Position numbers and translations under genes: made by a program
The notes under the pieces: generated by a model
Told to the model about the DNA's origin: nothing
The model's database searches: none
What the model saw: only the letters and a program-made list of their open reading frames with translations
DNA from: Marinobacter pelagius
Lineage (GTDB): Bacteria > Pseudomonadota > Gammaproteobacteria > Pseudomonadales > Oleiphilaceae
DNA: 40,108 bases
NCBI RefSeq assembly: GCF_003315345.1
Contig: NZ_QNRO01000029.1
Span: forward strand, 1-40,108
Direction: 5' to 3'
In this document: positions 32,495-40,108 of the stretch, piece after piece
How the letters are laid out: each line of letters begins with the position of its first letter
How positions within the stretch are numbered: position 1 is the first letter of the stretch

Positions 32495-33445
32495 GTGCAA
32501 GTACAAACGATCAATCCGAGGGATACACTGCAGAGGAACCGACTGATCACTCGGGCCAGTTTCTTTGCGTTATTCCTGCTTGCACCGGTCCTCAACCTGT
32601 TCCGTTACGACCTGACCGAAACCCGATTTATCCTGTTAGGGTTTCCGCTTTCGTTTAACCTGAACCTCGACTGGGTCGCCCAGAGTTCACCGGCGGATGT
32701 GGCCGGGCAGATCCTGTTCTGGTTCATCCTTCCCATCCTCGTACTGGTACCTCTGGTACTCTGGATTGCGTGGAAATGGGGACGGATCTACTGCGGCTGG
32801 CTGTGCCCACATTTTTCCGTGGTGGAAACCGTCAATCATCTGATGACCCGGATCACCGGCCGCCCCACCCTGTGGGAAGCGCTGAAGAAAGGCCGCCGGG
32901 GCAAAGTCATCCACTGGGCGGGACTGACCCTGGTGTGCGGACTGATCGGGTTCTCCTGGGCACTGGCAATGCTGTCGTACCTGCTGCCGCCAATCCCGCT
33001 CTATACGGATCTGGTGAGCGGCAATCTGGCGTTCTACCCCTCAGTATTCCTGGCCGTGGCCAGTACCGTTTTCACCCTGGACTTCCTGTTTGCCCGGCAT
33101 CTGTTCTGCAAGTATGGCTGCGCCTTCGGCGTGGTGCAGAGCATCGCCTGGATGACCAATGGCCGCGGCCGCATGGTGACCTTCGACACAGCCCGCGCCG
33201 CCGCCTGCCGGGACTGCACCAAGGCCTGCGACGAGGCCTGTCCGATGCGGCTGCCCACCCGCAGTCACAAGCGCGCCAAGTTCACCTGTACCCAGTGCCT
33301 GCAATGCGTAAGCGCCTGCCGCGAGGTGCAGAAAGACAACCCCGATGGCAGTCTGTTGCACTGGGAGCCGGGCGAGCCCAACCGGCAGACCGTGCTGATC
33401 CCGGTGCACCAGCTGGACAGCGAACCGGCCGGGCGCCGGGGCTGA
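32495..33445 (+). CDS. Membrane polyferredoxin (CcoG/NapH-like) inside the nor operon
   Basis: About 316 aa from GTG 32495; an in-frame TTG at 32453 is an alternative and neither has a strong ribosome binding site. Four or so helices with cysteine motifs CGWLCPH and CKYGCAF near the membrane. Two ferredoxin clusters follow, in CRDCTKACDEACPM and CTQCLQCVSACRE. This resembles CcoG/RdxA/NapH-type proteins, which move electrons or help metal insertion into oxidases. It is not a standard nor gene but lies between norB and norD with short gaps. It may help NorB maturation or bring electrons. Confidence 0.82.
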   Translation: MQVQTINPRDTLQRNRLITRASFFALFLLAPVLNLFRYDLTETRFILLGFPLSFNLNLDWVAQSSPADVAGQILFWFILPILVLVPLVLWIAWKWGRIYCGWLCPHFSVVETVNHLMTRITGRPTLWEALKKGRRGKVIHWAGLTLVCGLIGFSWALAMLSYLLPPIPLYTDLVSGNLAFYPSVFLAVASTVFTLDFLFARHLFCKYGCAFGVVQSIAWMTNGRGRMVTFDTARAAACRDCTKACDEACPMRLPTRSHKRAKFTCTQCLQCVSACREVQKDNPDGSLLHWEPGEPNRQTVLIPVHQLDSEPAGRRG

Positions 33446-33458
33446 CAAGGAGCAAGCA

Positions 33459-35282
33459 ATGGAAGAATGGGTTGGCTACAAATGGCATGAATACATCACA
33501 CGGCAGGCACTCGGGGAGTTTCCGGAACATGCCGTTCACCTGAAAGACGAAGCCCGCAACCTGGGCATCCTGTTCCGGGCCCTGGGCGGTGATCCGGCAT
33601 TGAGCCTGGTCACGGCCGAACCCCGGCATTTCCGGTTGCGCCGGCGATTCCTGCACAAGCTCGCCGGCACCCACCGCAAGTTCGAACTGGCCTGGCGTGA
33701 TGACCAGAACCTGCGACTGCCCGAACGCGTGGCCCTGTTTCCGTCAGCAAGCCTGAACCGGGACCTTTACCTCTGGCTGGCAGCGCTGGCCGCCTCGCCG
33801 GAACCCGAAGACAGCAACTGGTTCACCGGCAACCAGGCCATGGTCCAGGACGTTCTGGTGCGTTGGCCGGGATTGGAACGCATCTATCAGCGTCTGGTCA
33901 GCCACGCGCTGCAGTGGCGCCCGCACCCGGATGAACTGCCGCCGGGCGAGGCCGCCCGGGAAGACGCCATTCGCCAGGCGCTGATTCATCCCGGCAGTGT
34001 CACCCGGATTCCAGTCGCCGGTACCGACCCCTGGCCGGTCATTCTTTGGCTCTACCCGTCCCTGAACCAGGGCCCTGCCAACGGCCAGGTCATAGGTGAC
34101 GACAACACCCAATCCAGCCCCGGCGGGCTGTCGAAGAAACACAAGCGCCGGCAGGCGGAACGGGTCGAAGGCTTCGACCGGGACCAGGGCCTGATGATCT
34201 TCCGGCTGGAGAGCCTGTTCTCCTGGACCGAGTTCATTCCGGTCGATCGGGCCGGTGACGACACCGAAGAGGAAGACGCCGAGGCCGTGGCCGACGACAT
34301 GGACATGATCTCCGTGTCCAACGACCGGCGCGAGACCTCCTCCTCCATCAAGTTCGACCTGGACCTGCCCTCGGAAGAAAATGACGACCTGCGCCTGGGC
34401 CCCGGCATTCATCTGCCGGAGTGGGACTGGCGCAGCCAGAGTTACCGGGAGAAATTCTGCTGCCTGCAGCCGATGCTGGCCCGGGATGCCCGGCCGGCAG
34501 AACTGCCCGAACCGCTGAGGCGGCCCGCCAAACGGCTGCAACGGCAGTTCAGTACCCTGAAACCGCTCAAACAGTGGCAAAAGCGACAGGTGGAGGGCGA
34601 GGAACTGGACCTGGATGCCTGCCTGGAACGGGAGGTCCAGAACCGCCGGCGCCAGGGCGCCATCGACCAGAAACTGTTCCGGCGCTGCCAGCAGAGCCAG
34701 CGGGACCTGGCCTGCCTGGTGCTGGCCGATGTGTCCCTGTCCACCGAAACCTATATCAACAACCACCAGCGCGTGATCGACGTGGCCCGGGACGGCCTGC
34801 AACTGCTCAGCGAAGCCCTGCAGGCGAGCCGAGACCCGTTCGCCCTGTTCGCCTTCTCCTCCCGACGCCGGGACCATGTGCGCTTTCATCACATCAAAGG
34901 CTTCGACGAGGCCTATACCGGCACCATCCGCGGCCGCATCCAGGCCCTGGAGCCGGGCTACTACACCCGCATGGGCACCGCCATCCGCCAGGCCACCCGC
35001 TTGCTCCAGGCCCGTCACGAACACCAGAAGATCCTGCTGCTGCTCACCGATGGCAAGCCTAACGACCTGGACCTGTACGAAGGGCGCTACGGCGTGGAAG
35101 ACACCCGCATGGCCGTGCAGGAAGCCCACAGGGCCGGCCTGACCCCGTTCTGCGTCACTATCGACGACGAGGCCAGCGAATACCTGCCCTATGTGTTCGG
35201 CAGCAACCACTACGTGGTGATCCGGGACCCGGCCCAGCTGCCCCTGCAACTGCCCAAACTCTATCTCAACCTGACCCGATGA
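33459..35282 (+). CDS. norD: NorD, von Willebrand factor A-domain activation protein
   Basis: 607 aa with a C-terminal VWA domain carrying the metal-ion-dependent adhesion site ADVSLSTETY (Asp424, Ser426, Ser428). The N-terminal ~400 residues are helical and charged, as in NorD proteins. It works with the MoxR-type AAA protein NorQ to insert the non-heme iron into NorB. AAGGAG precedes the ATG. Its stop overlaps the norE start (ATGA). NorQ is encoded on the opposite strand farther right. Confidence 0.93.
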   Translation: MEEWVGYKWHEYITRQALGEFPEHAVHLKDEARNLGILFRALGGDPALSLVTAEPRHFRLRRRFLHKLAGTHRKFELAWRDDQNLRLPERVALFPSASLNRDLYLWLAALAASPEPEDSNWFTGNQAMVQDVLVRWPGLERIYQRLVSHALQWRPHPDELPPGEAAREDAIRQALIHPGSVTRIPVAGTDPWPVILWLYPSLNQGPANGQVIGDDNTQSSPGGLSKKHKRRQAERVEGFDRDQGLMIFRLESLFSWTEFIPVDRAGDDTEEEDAEAVADDMDMISVSNDRRETSSSIKFDLDLPSEENDDLRLGPGIHLPEWDWRSQSYREKFCCLQPMLARDARPAELPEPLRRPAKRLQRQFSTLKPLKQWQKRQVEGEELDLDACLEREVQNRRRQGAIDQKLFRRCQQSQRDLACLVLADVSLSTETYINNHQRVIDVARDGLQLLSEALQASRDPFALFAFSSRRRDHVRFHHIKGFDEAYTGTIRGRIQALEPGYYTRMGTAIRQATRLLQARHEHQKILLLLTDGKPNDLDLYEGRYGVEDTRMAVQEAHRAGLTPFCVTIDDEASEYLPYVFGSNHYVVIRDPAQLPLQLPKLYLNLTR

Positions 35283-35860
35283 CCATGACCGACCTGACTG
35301 CGACCAAGGCCAGACACCTGCCGGGCGACCTCGCCGTGTGGATGTTCATCTTTGCCGAACTGGCGGTGTTCGGCATCCTGTTCATCGGTTTTACCGTCGC
35401 CCGCAGCCTGGATCCGGCCACTTTTCACGCCGGCCGCGAAGTTCTGCACCCGTGGATCGGTCTGCTCAACACCGTGGCGCTGATCACCGCCAGCTATCTG
35501 GTGGCCACAGCGGTGCACCGGCTCCGGCATGGGGAACAGGGTACGCAGCTGCGACTCTGGATGGCGATCGCAGTGTCCACCGTTTACACCGTCGGCAAAC
35601 TGTGGGAATACGCCGATCTGTATGGCCAGGGCTACAACCTGGGCACCGACACCTTCTTCATGTTTTATTTTTTCCTGACCTTCTTCCATTTCATGCACGT
35701 GCTGCTTGGGCAGATCATCCTGATCGTCCTGGCGGTGAAGGTCGGCAATGGCGACTACGACGGCACCGACATGAACGGCATGGAATCCGGGGCTTCTTAC
35801 TGGCACATGGTAGATCTGGTGTGGCTGGTGCTTTTTCCGATGGTTTATGTGCTGACTTGA
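35279..35860 (+). CDS. norE: NorE, cytochrome c oxidase subunit III-like protein
   Basis: 193 aa, five hydrophobic helices, with the subunit-III pattern GDLAVWMFIFAELAVFGILFIGF and FFMFYFFLTFFHFMHVLLGQIILIVLAVKVGNGDYDG. NorE is an accessory membrane protein of the NO-reductase system that raises activity but is not part of the core. The start overlaps the norD stop; 52 bases separate it from norF. Confidence 0.92.
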   Translation: MTMTDLTATKARHLPGDLAVWMFIFAELAVFGILFIGFTVARSLDPATFHAGREVLHPWIGLLNTVALITASYLVATAVHRLRHGEQGTQLRLWMAIAVSTVYTVGKLWEYADLYGQGYNLGTDTFFMFYFFLTFFHFMHVLLGQIILIVLAVKVGNGDYDGTDMNGMESGASYWHMVDLVWLVLFPMVYVLT

Positions 35861-35912
35861 TGTGGAGTGCTGCTGAACCGATGCTGAGCGCCGAACAAGC
35901 GGAGCGAATGAC

Positions 35913-36152
35913 ATGCTGACAATCTACCTGGCGTTGATGATCTGCACTGCGCTGCCGGTCATCGCCCTTCAGACGGGCCTGGGGCCCGAATTCCTGGCCT
36001 GGCTGGTGTTTGCCCTGATTGTGGTGAAGGCGATGCTGCTGGTGGACCACTTCATGGAAATGCGAAAGGCCCCCAGAGGCTGGCGCCTCGCCGCCCAGGC
36101 CTGGGCGCCGGTGGTGGTGGCAGTGATTGCCGGGTTTCATGCGGCGAGCTAG
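35913..36152 (+). CDS. norF: NorF, cytochrome c oxidase subunit IV-like small protein
   Basis: 79 aa with two or three short membrane helices (MLTIYLALMICTALPVIALQ; EFLAWLVFALIVVKAMLLVDHFMEM; WAPVVVAVIAGFHAA). This fits NorF / COX4-like proteins (about 75-80 aa), which accompany NorE. The stop codon runs into a run of 11 G at 36152-36162. Last plus-strand gene of the nor operon. Confidence 0.85.
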   Translation: MLTIYLALMICTALPVIALQTGLGPEFLAWLVFALIVVKAMLLVDHFMEMRKAPRGWRLAAQAWAPVVVAVIAGFHAAS

Positions 36153-36175
36153 GGGGGGGGGGTCGGCGTGAAGAT

Positions 36176-36330
36176 GGGGTCAGATGAAGGCTTTCATCAG
36201 ACCCCGGAGTAACCCGACAGCTGGGCGGAACCTGGGGTCAGATGAAAGCCTTCATCTGACCCCGTCTTGGACTCCCACTCCCCGAAGCTTGGCCGAACAT
36301 GGGGTCTGAAGAACGCTTTCTTCTGACCCC
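36176..36330. repeat. Three REP-like hairpin repeats
   Basis: Three 30-base units at 36176-36205, 36234-36263 and 36301-36330. Each has the form of a 13-base arm beginning GGGGTC, a 4-base loop and the complementary arm ending GACCCC. The middle one is a perfect palindrome (GGGGTCAGATGAA arm); the outer two have one mismatch each. The 15 bases before units 2 and 3 are also alike (about 12 of 15). The layout resembles REP elements associated with REP-associated tyrosine transposases, though none is in the window. They lie between the convergent norF and 36334 genes and may also stop transcription both ways. Confidence 0.85.
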
Positions 36331-36333
36331 GTC

Positions 36334-36717
36334 TTAGCGGGCCTGCAACCAGCACTTGGGAAACAACGGCTTCTTGTCCGCCATCGCCTGCGCCAGGGCC
36401 ACCATCCCCCACAATACAAACCCCGTGTGCAGTACGATGGCCCACACCAGGGCGAAGCTCCAGAAGTGCCCGGTATTACCCAAGGCCAACCAGGCCACAC
36501 CCACGCCGGAGCTGATCAACACCGCACCGACCACCGACATGACCAGTGCCGCCCGGGTATGGTCCCGGCGCAGCGGTTGGTCACCCTCACTATGAAGATA
36601 CAACCAAACCAATACGGCAAACCCGACTACCGGAATCGCCAGCAGATTCAGCAAATACCAGATAACGGGAACCACTGCCCCGCTAGCGACTTTCTCCCGG
36701 CCGCCCGAATACTGCAT
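36334..36717 (-). CDS. Four-helix membrane protein next to norQ
   Basis: 127 aa from ATG 36717 (GGAGGTGGTG just upstream), overlapping the norQ 3' end by 35 bases. Hydrophobic segments: VPVIWYLLNLLAIPVVGFAVLVWLYL, AALVMSVVGAVLISSGVGVAWLAL and FWSFALVWAIVLHTGFVLWGMVALAQ. The layout is a little like DUF4870/Tic20 small membrane proteins, but I do not recognise it with confidence. Its stop codon lies four bases from the third REP-like hairpin. Probably part of the nir/nor accessory operon. Confidence 0.7.
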   Translation of the reverse strand: MQYSGGREKVASGAVVPVIWYLLNLLAIPVVGFAVLVWLYLHSEGDQPLRRDHTRAALVMSVVGAVLISSGVGVAWLALGNTGHFWSFALVWAIVLHTGFVLWGMVALAQAMADKKPLFPKCWLQAR

Positions 36718-37471
36718 ACACCACCTCCATGAGTGCTGCCACCGTGGCTTCATCGTCCGACAACGGTTCTATCATGCCGGCCCGCACTGCATCCAGCGGC
36801 GGCAAGCCTGCCTTGATCATCATCGCCGTGTGAATCAGCAGGCGCGTGGACGCTGCCTCTTCCAGATCGTGATCCTTCAGGTTTCTCAGCGCCGACGCCA
36901 GGCTCACCAGCTGCCTGGCCAGATCCCGGTCGCAGCCGGCTTCCTCGGCGACGATGGTCTGCTCTGCCGCCTCGGAGGGATAGTCGAACCGCAGCGACAC
37001 GAAGCGCTGCCGGGTGCTCGGTTTCATGCCCTTGAGCAGGCTTTGGTACCCCGGGTTATAGGACACCACCAGCATGAATCCGGGCGCCGCCTGCAGCAGT
37101 TCACCGGTGCGCTCGATGGGCAGCTCCCGGCGATCGTCTGCCAGCGGGTGGAGTACCACTGTGGTGTCCTTGCGGGCTTCCACCACCTCGTCCAGGTAGC
37201 AGATGCCCCCTTCGCGCACCGCCCGTGTGAGCGGGCCATCCTGCCAGTATGTGCCGTCGGGGCCGATCAGGTGCCGACCCACCAGGTCCGCCGCTGTCAG
37301 GTCGTCGTGACAGGCCACCGTGTACACTGGCCGGTCCAGCTGTTCCGCCATGTAGCGGACAAAGCGGGTCTTGCCGCAGCCGGTGGGGCCCTTGATCAAC
37401 ACAGGCAGACCGTTGTCGGCCGCGGCCTGGAAAAGTTCGATCTCATTGCCAACCGGTTGATAAAACGTCAT
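36683..37471 (-). CDS. norQ: NorQ/NirQ, MoxR-type AAA+ ATPase
   Basis: 262 aa. Walker A GPTGCGKT (28-35), Walker B CYLDEV (91-96), and the MoxR-family region DLTAADLVGRHLIGPDGTYWQDGPLTRAVREGG. It works with the VWA protein NorD as a chaperone that activates NorB (and has been tied to nitrite reductase as NirQ). Start overlaps the PhnD-like gene by ATGA. It is transcribed away from norCBDEF. Confidence 0.95.
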   Translation of the reverse strand: MTFYQPVGNEIELFQAAADNGLPVLIKGPTGCGKTRFVRYMAEQLDRPVYTVACHDDLTAADLVGRHLIGPDGTYWQDGPLTRAVREGGICYLDEVVEARKDTTVVLHPLADDRRELPIERTGELLQAAPGFMLVVSYNPGYQSLLKGMKPSTRQRFVSLRFDYPSEAAEQTIVAEEAGCDRDLARQLVSLASALRNLKDHDLEEAASTRLLIHTAMMIKAGLPPLDAVRAGMIEPLSDDEATVAALMEVVYAVFGRPGESR

Positions 37472-38244
37472 TGGGAAACTTCCTCTGAATTCAGGCGCTC
37501 GGGCCTGCTAAAACCATGAACCCATTCGGGAAAAACCGCGAAGATCTGGCGGTCGCCGCTCCGGGTGAGTCCTGCCAGGGCATCCTCGCAAAGCAGGGCC
37601 GACATGTTCCAGCCCGCTCCCCGATACCATCCGCCTGCGGAAACAGGCTTGCCAGCCCAGGTGACAACCAGGCCGTTTTTCTCCAGCATCGGCTCCACAA
37701 AGGCCGCCTCCGACACCGCCGCATGGGTGTTATTGTGCAGTAACAGGCCCAGCGCCGAGCTGAAGTCCCCGGCTTCATAAAGCTGCTGCCGGGCCGGCGT
37801 CACACCCGCTTTTGCCAGGGCCTCCAGGGCCAGGCGTGAGCCCAGCGGATCCGGACCTGCCACAGTTGCCAGATCACGCCCTGCCAACTCGGCGATTGAA
37901 CCTACCCCCGCCGTTCGCCGGGTCACCCAGACAGGCGTGGGCCGATCACCGGTGCGGTTGGTTGCCACCAGCACCGGCTCATTGCCGGCCCCGCTCTCAC
38001 CGGGCCGGAACTCAAGCACGACATCCTGTTCAGACTCACCAAAGCGCACGTCCGCCGAACAGCCGGCCTGGGCCAGAAAACTGGTCAGGCGATGGCGGGC
38101 GACGGCGGTCACCGCCGTGACAGACTCGATGCGGATCCCCAATGGCGACGGATTTCCCGCTGCACCAGAGCTCCCCGACACCGCCATGCCAAACGCCAGT
38201 GCCAGGCCAACCCGGCCCTCATTGCGGCTACAGGCCAAGCGCAT
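37468..38244 (-). CDS. PhnD-like periplasmic substrate-binding protein
   Basis: About 258 aa from ATG 38244 with a signal-like start (MRLACSRNEGRVGLALAFGMAVSG); in-frame starts up to 38289 exist. It resembles PhnD/SsuA/transferrin-fold binding proteins: VWVTRRTAGVGSIAELAGRDLATVAGPDPLGSRLALEALAKAGV, AAVSEAAFVEPML. No ABC permease or ATPase accompanies it. It sits between nirF and norQ, overlapping the nirF end by 17 bases and the norQ start by 4. Its role in denitrification is unknown; it might bind a cofactor or anion needed for nitrite-reductase maturation. Confidence 0.72.
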   Translation of the reverse strand: MRLACSRNEGRVGLALAFGMAVSGSSGAAGNPSPLGIRIESVTAVTAVARHRLTSFLAQAGCSADVRFGESEQDVVLEFRPGESGAGNEPVLVATNRTGDRPTPVWVTRRTAGVGSIAELAGRDLATVAGPDPLGSRLALEALAKAGVTPARQQLYEAGDFSSALGLLLHNNTHAAVSEAAFVEPMLEKNGLVVTWAGKPVSAGGWYRGAGWNMSALLCEDALAGLTRSGDRQIFAVFPEWVHGFSRPERLNSEEVSQ

Positions 38245-39472
38245 GGGCCCGGCTGGTAAAGAAGATGCCACTGGGCTTCTCCGCATCAAGTGTTGCCACC
38301 GGCTCCAGGGTCCGGGTGCTGTACACCGTCACCCGGTTGCTGTCCCGGGCAGACACCCAGACCTCCTCGCCCCGGGGCGTGAACTCCATGTGCAGTACCG
38401 CCTCGCCAGGCTCCAGGGTCTGGATAATTTCCCTGGTCTGCGAATCAATCACCTGTATCACATCGTTTTTCGGGTGGGCAAAGCTGACCCAGATCTGCCG
38501 GTTGTCGGGGCTGGCCATCACGAACACCGGCTGGCCCTGCACCGGAATCCGGTCTACCAGTGACCAGTCATCCATGTTCGCCACCAGCACCTGGTGGTGT
38601 CCGACCGCCGGGAAAAACGCCCGGCCATCGGCGATGGCCCAGCCTTCAAGGTGGGGCATCTTGTACACCGGCAGTTTCTGCTCGCCCTTACCATAGTCCG
38701 GCAGGATCTCGGTTACCCCCTGCTCCGGATTCCAAAAATCCAGCATGGACAAGCCATCCTCGCCGAAGAGACCGGCGATATAGTGGCGGCCGTCCGGGGT
38801 AATCAGTGCGTCGTAGGGGGCGTCACCGGCGTCGAACTTGCGAACCGCCGGCTCGGACGCGGCCATATCGAGGGTCCAGATCTGGTCTGCATCAAACAGG
38901 CTGAACACGAACCGGTTGCCCGGTGCATCCACCAGCCCGACGGTCTTGGACTGCACTGTCTTGCCCTCGGCGTCGGTGTAGCTGGCCGGGATATCCATCA
39001 CCAGTTCCAGGGTCTCGCTGTCAAAAACCTTGACGCCACCGGGCTCGTAGTTGGAAACCGCCACGAACCGACCATCCTGCGAGATAGCGCCGCCAATGCT
39101 GTTACCCGACTGGATAACCCGCTCGACAATGGACCGGGTTAGCAGATCGACTTTGGTGAGGCCGCCGTCGCGCCCGAACACATAGCCATAGCGGCCATCC
39201 CGGGAATACACCACCGAAGCATGGGAGAGGTCCCCGAGCCCTTCAACCCGCCCGAGCACTGAATGCCGGGAAGTATTGATCACCAGTACCGAACCGGTCG
39301 CACGCTCGATGATCAGGCCGAGATCGCCAGTGCCCATCAGCTCCTGCGAAGGCGAGGCCGGAGTGAACATCTGGCAGCCGGCTAGCCCCACCACCAGGAG
39401 GACAATCAATAACAGACGCTGGAAAACATGTCCGGGATGATCCATTGCTTGGCGAAGCTCCTCATAGGTCAT
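38228..39472 (-). CDS. nirF: NirF, heme d1 biosynthesis lipoprotein
   Basis: 414 aa from ATG 39472 (overlapping the nirC stop by ATGA); ATG 39445 gives a tidier signal peptide. Lipobox LVVGLAGC, then an eight-bladed cytochrome d1-type propeller: DGRYGYVFGRDGGLTKVDL, DGRFVAVSNYEPGGVKVFD, DGRAFFPAVGHHQVLVAN, ASPDNRQIWVSFAHPKNDVIQVID. NirF is a periplasmic dehydrogenase of heme d1 synthesis for cytochrome cd1 nitrite reductase. So a nirS gene is expected nearby but none lies in the window. Confidence 0.9.
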   Translation of the reverse strand: MTYEELRQAMDHPGHVFQRLLLIVLLVVGLAGCQMFTPASPSQELMGTGDLGLIIERATGSVLVINTSRHSVLGRVEGLGDLSHASVVYSRDGRYGYVFGRDGGLTKVDLLTRSIVERVIQSGNSIGGAISQDGRFVAVSNYEPGGVKVFDSETLELVMDIPASYTDAEGKTVQSKTVGLVDAPGNRFVFSLFDADQIWTLDMAASEPAVRKFDAGDAPYDALITPDGRHYIAGLFGEDGLSMLDFWNPEQGVTEILPDYGKGEQKLPVYKMPHLEGWAIADGRAFFPAVGHHQVLVANMDDWSLVDRIPVQGQPVFVMASPDNRQIWVSFAHPKNDVIQVIDSQTREIIQTLEPGEAVLHMEFTPRGEEVWVSARDSNRVTVYSTRTLEPVATLDAEKPSGIFFTSRAHALGL

Positions 39473-39810
39473 TGGGGCGAAACCAGGGTGCCGGCCTTCA
39501 GTTGCCGGCTGATCCAGTCAATTTCTTCAGGTGTCAGAAGAGGCTTCCAGGGCGGCATGGCCGTATCCGGCACCCCCTCTCGAATGATCGCCGCAATGGC
39601 TTCGGCAGGCAGCCGTTCCAGGTTTTCCGGGTGCAGGGCAGGCCCCAGTCCACCTTTGAGAGTCATGCCATGGCAGGATCCGCAGTCCTGCAACACCAGG
39701 TTGGCCAGTTCCGGTTGGGTGCGGGGTTCCGCGCCGGTGACCGGCGTCAGCAGCAGGGAACAAACCGCAAGAAGACTCAGCTCCCGCTTCCAGCCTCTGT
39801 TCCTGCCCAT
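39469..39810 (-). CDS. nirC: NirC-type cytochrome c (c55x)
   Basis: 113 aa from ATG 39810 (GGAG upstream); the open frame continues 45 codons farther but without a start signal. Signal peptide MGRNRGWKRELSLLAVCSLLLTPVTGA, one heme motif CGSCH (43-47), and a distal Met in DTAMPPW. Small periplasmic cytochrome of nir clusters that donates electrons in heme d1 maturation or to NirS. First minus-strand gene of the nir/norQ group. Confidence 0.85.
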   Translation of the reverse strand: MGRNRGWKRELSLLAVCSLLLTPVTGAEPRTQPELANLVLQDCGSCHGMTLKGGLGPALHPENLERLPAEAIAAIIREGVPDTAMPPWKPLLTPEEIDWISRQLKAGTLVSPQ

Positions 39811-40108
39811 CGCTCTGCTCCCGTTGTCAGATCTACCGGAATCATGGTCGCAACGCCTTATTGCGTCATCCTTGATATTGGTTAAAAGAGAAAGGCAATG
39901 CCAGTGTTCATTGGAAATACCCACGGAGGGGTAGTCCGACCACAATTAACATTCATCTGATATTAATCAATGTTCATGAAGCCCAAGAAGCGAAACCTAA
40001 AGGCACTCTTAAATCCGGGTATCCGGAATTTCTGGTTGATAAAATGCCAAAGATGTAAAGAAGAAAATCTTTCTCAGCGGATTATCTGATTGATCCTCTT
40101 CAGCCTAC
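39811..40108. promoter_or_regulatory. AT-rich region with two FNR-like sites upstream of nirC
   Basis: TTGAT-ATTG-GTTAA (39872-39885) lies at about -44 from a possible start serving nirC (CATGAT as -10 at 39846-39841, leftward). CTGAT-ATTA-ATCAA (39957-39970) is closer to the FNR consensus and could serve nirC or a gene to the right. Each has one mismatch to TTGAT-N4-ATCAA/GTCAA. No reading frame of note lies between 39890 and 40108. Confidence 0.4.

Noticed and set aside
30653..32506. Long open frame on the minus strand across norC and norB (over 600 codons)
   Set aside because: It is antisense to two unmistakable nor genes. Its His/Gln/Asp-rich composition is what GC-rich third-position bias produces opposite real genes, and it has no domain or ribosome binding site.
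33744..35249. About 500-codon minus-strand open frame opposite norD
   Set aside because: Shadow of norD codon bias; low-complexity Gln/Val/Gly composition and no recognisable motif.
36176..36330. Three regularly spaced repeats as a mini CRISPR array
   Set aside because: Units are near-perfect palindromes with unequal gaps (28 and 37 bases), the gaps are partly similar to each other, and no cas gene is present.

Overview
The window reads as an accessory 'metal and low-oxygen' segment of a gammaproteobacterial genome, most likely Marinobacter or a close marine relative. That is inferred from gene content and protein style; no rRNA or other marker gene is present. Coding density is high and the core is GC-rich. 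The first ~500 bases and the last ~200 bases are visibly AT-richer. The left edge carries the end of an IS5-family insertion sequence, which suggests the segment was assembled or moved horizontally.

Layout. (1) 1-500: IS5-family end, a broken signal-peptide-like start, an 8-bp-stem terminator and a possible small RNA. (2) 501-7412, minus strand: beta-propeller, DUF2933 peptide, LolA-like periplasmic protein, ABC ATPase, double-FtsX permease, outer-membrane barrel and a membrane protein; this looks like an envelope export system. (3) 7608-14402, minus: phosphoketolase, a helical protein, an archaeal-type nucleoside/AMP phosphorylase, a PRPP-synthetase-like enzyme and a beta-CASP nuclease. (4) 14723-16507, plus: small Cys/His/Met exported protein, DUF411 protein and CcdA. 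(5) 16519-21816, minus: DUF3147, DUF302, Cu(I) P-type ATPase, small membrane protein, APC permease and an unrecognised 118-aa protein. (6) 21991-25131, minus: copB, copA and a cupredoxin, divergent from the two-component pair copR/copS-like (25334-27323). (7) 27355-29480, plus: two CDF-type transporters around a CadR/PbrR-type MerR regulator. (8) 29449-30366, minus: AEC transporter. (9) 30554-36152, plus: norC, norB, a polyferredoxin, norD, norE and norF. (10) 36176-36330: three hairpin repeats. (11) 36334-39810, minus: membrane protein, norQ, a PhnD-like protein, nirF and nirC.

How it may work together. Copper handling (P-ATPase, CopA/CopB, cupredoxin), divalent-metal export (CDF/MerR) and nitric-oxide reduction are all copper- or oxygen-linked tasks of a denitrifier. 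The most interesting observation is regulatory. A direct repeat TTCAG-N6-TTCAG (11-bp period) occurs six times, always reading toward a putative transcript. Two copies sit between copI and the copR regulator. Three others head the minus-strand operons at 7412, 14402 and 21816. In those three, an FNR/Anr-type palindrome (TTGAY-N4-RTCAA) lies upstream, centred 39, 40 and 40 bp from the repeat. This predicts a copper-plus-anoxia regulon that includes the envelope-export operon and the phosphoketolase/nucleotide operon, neither of which is a known copper function. All assignments come from reading the sequence; no database search was possible.
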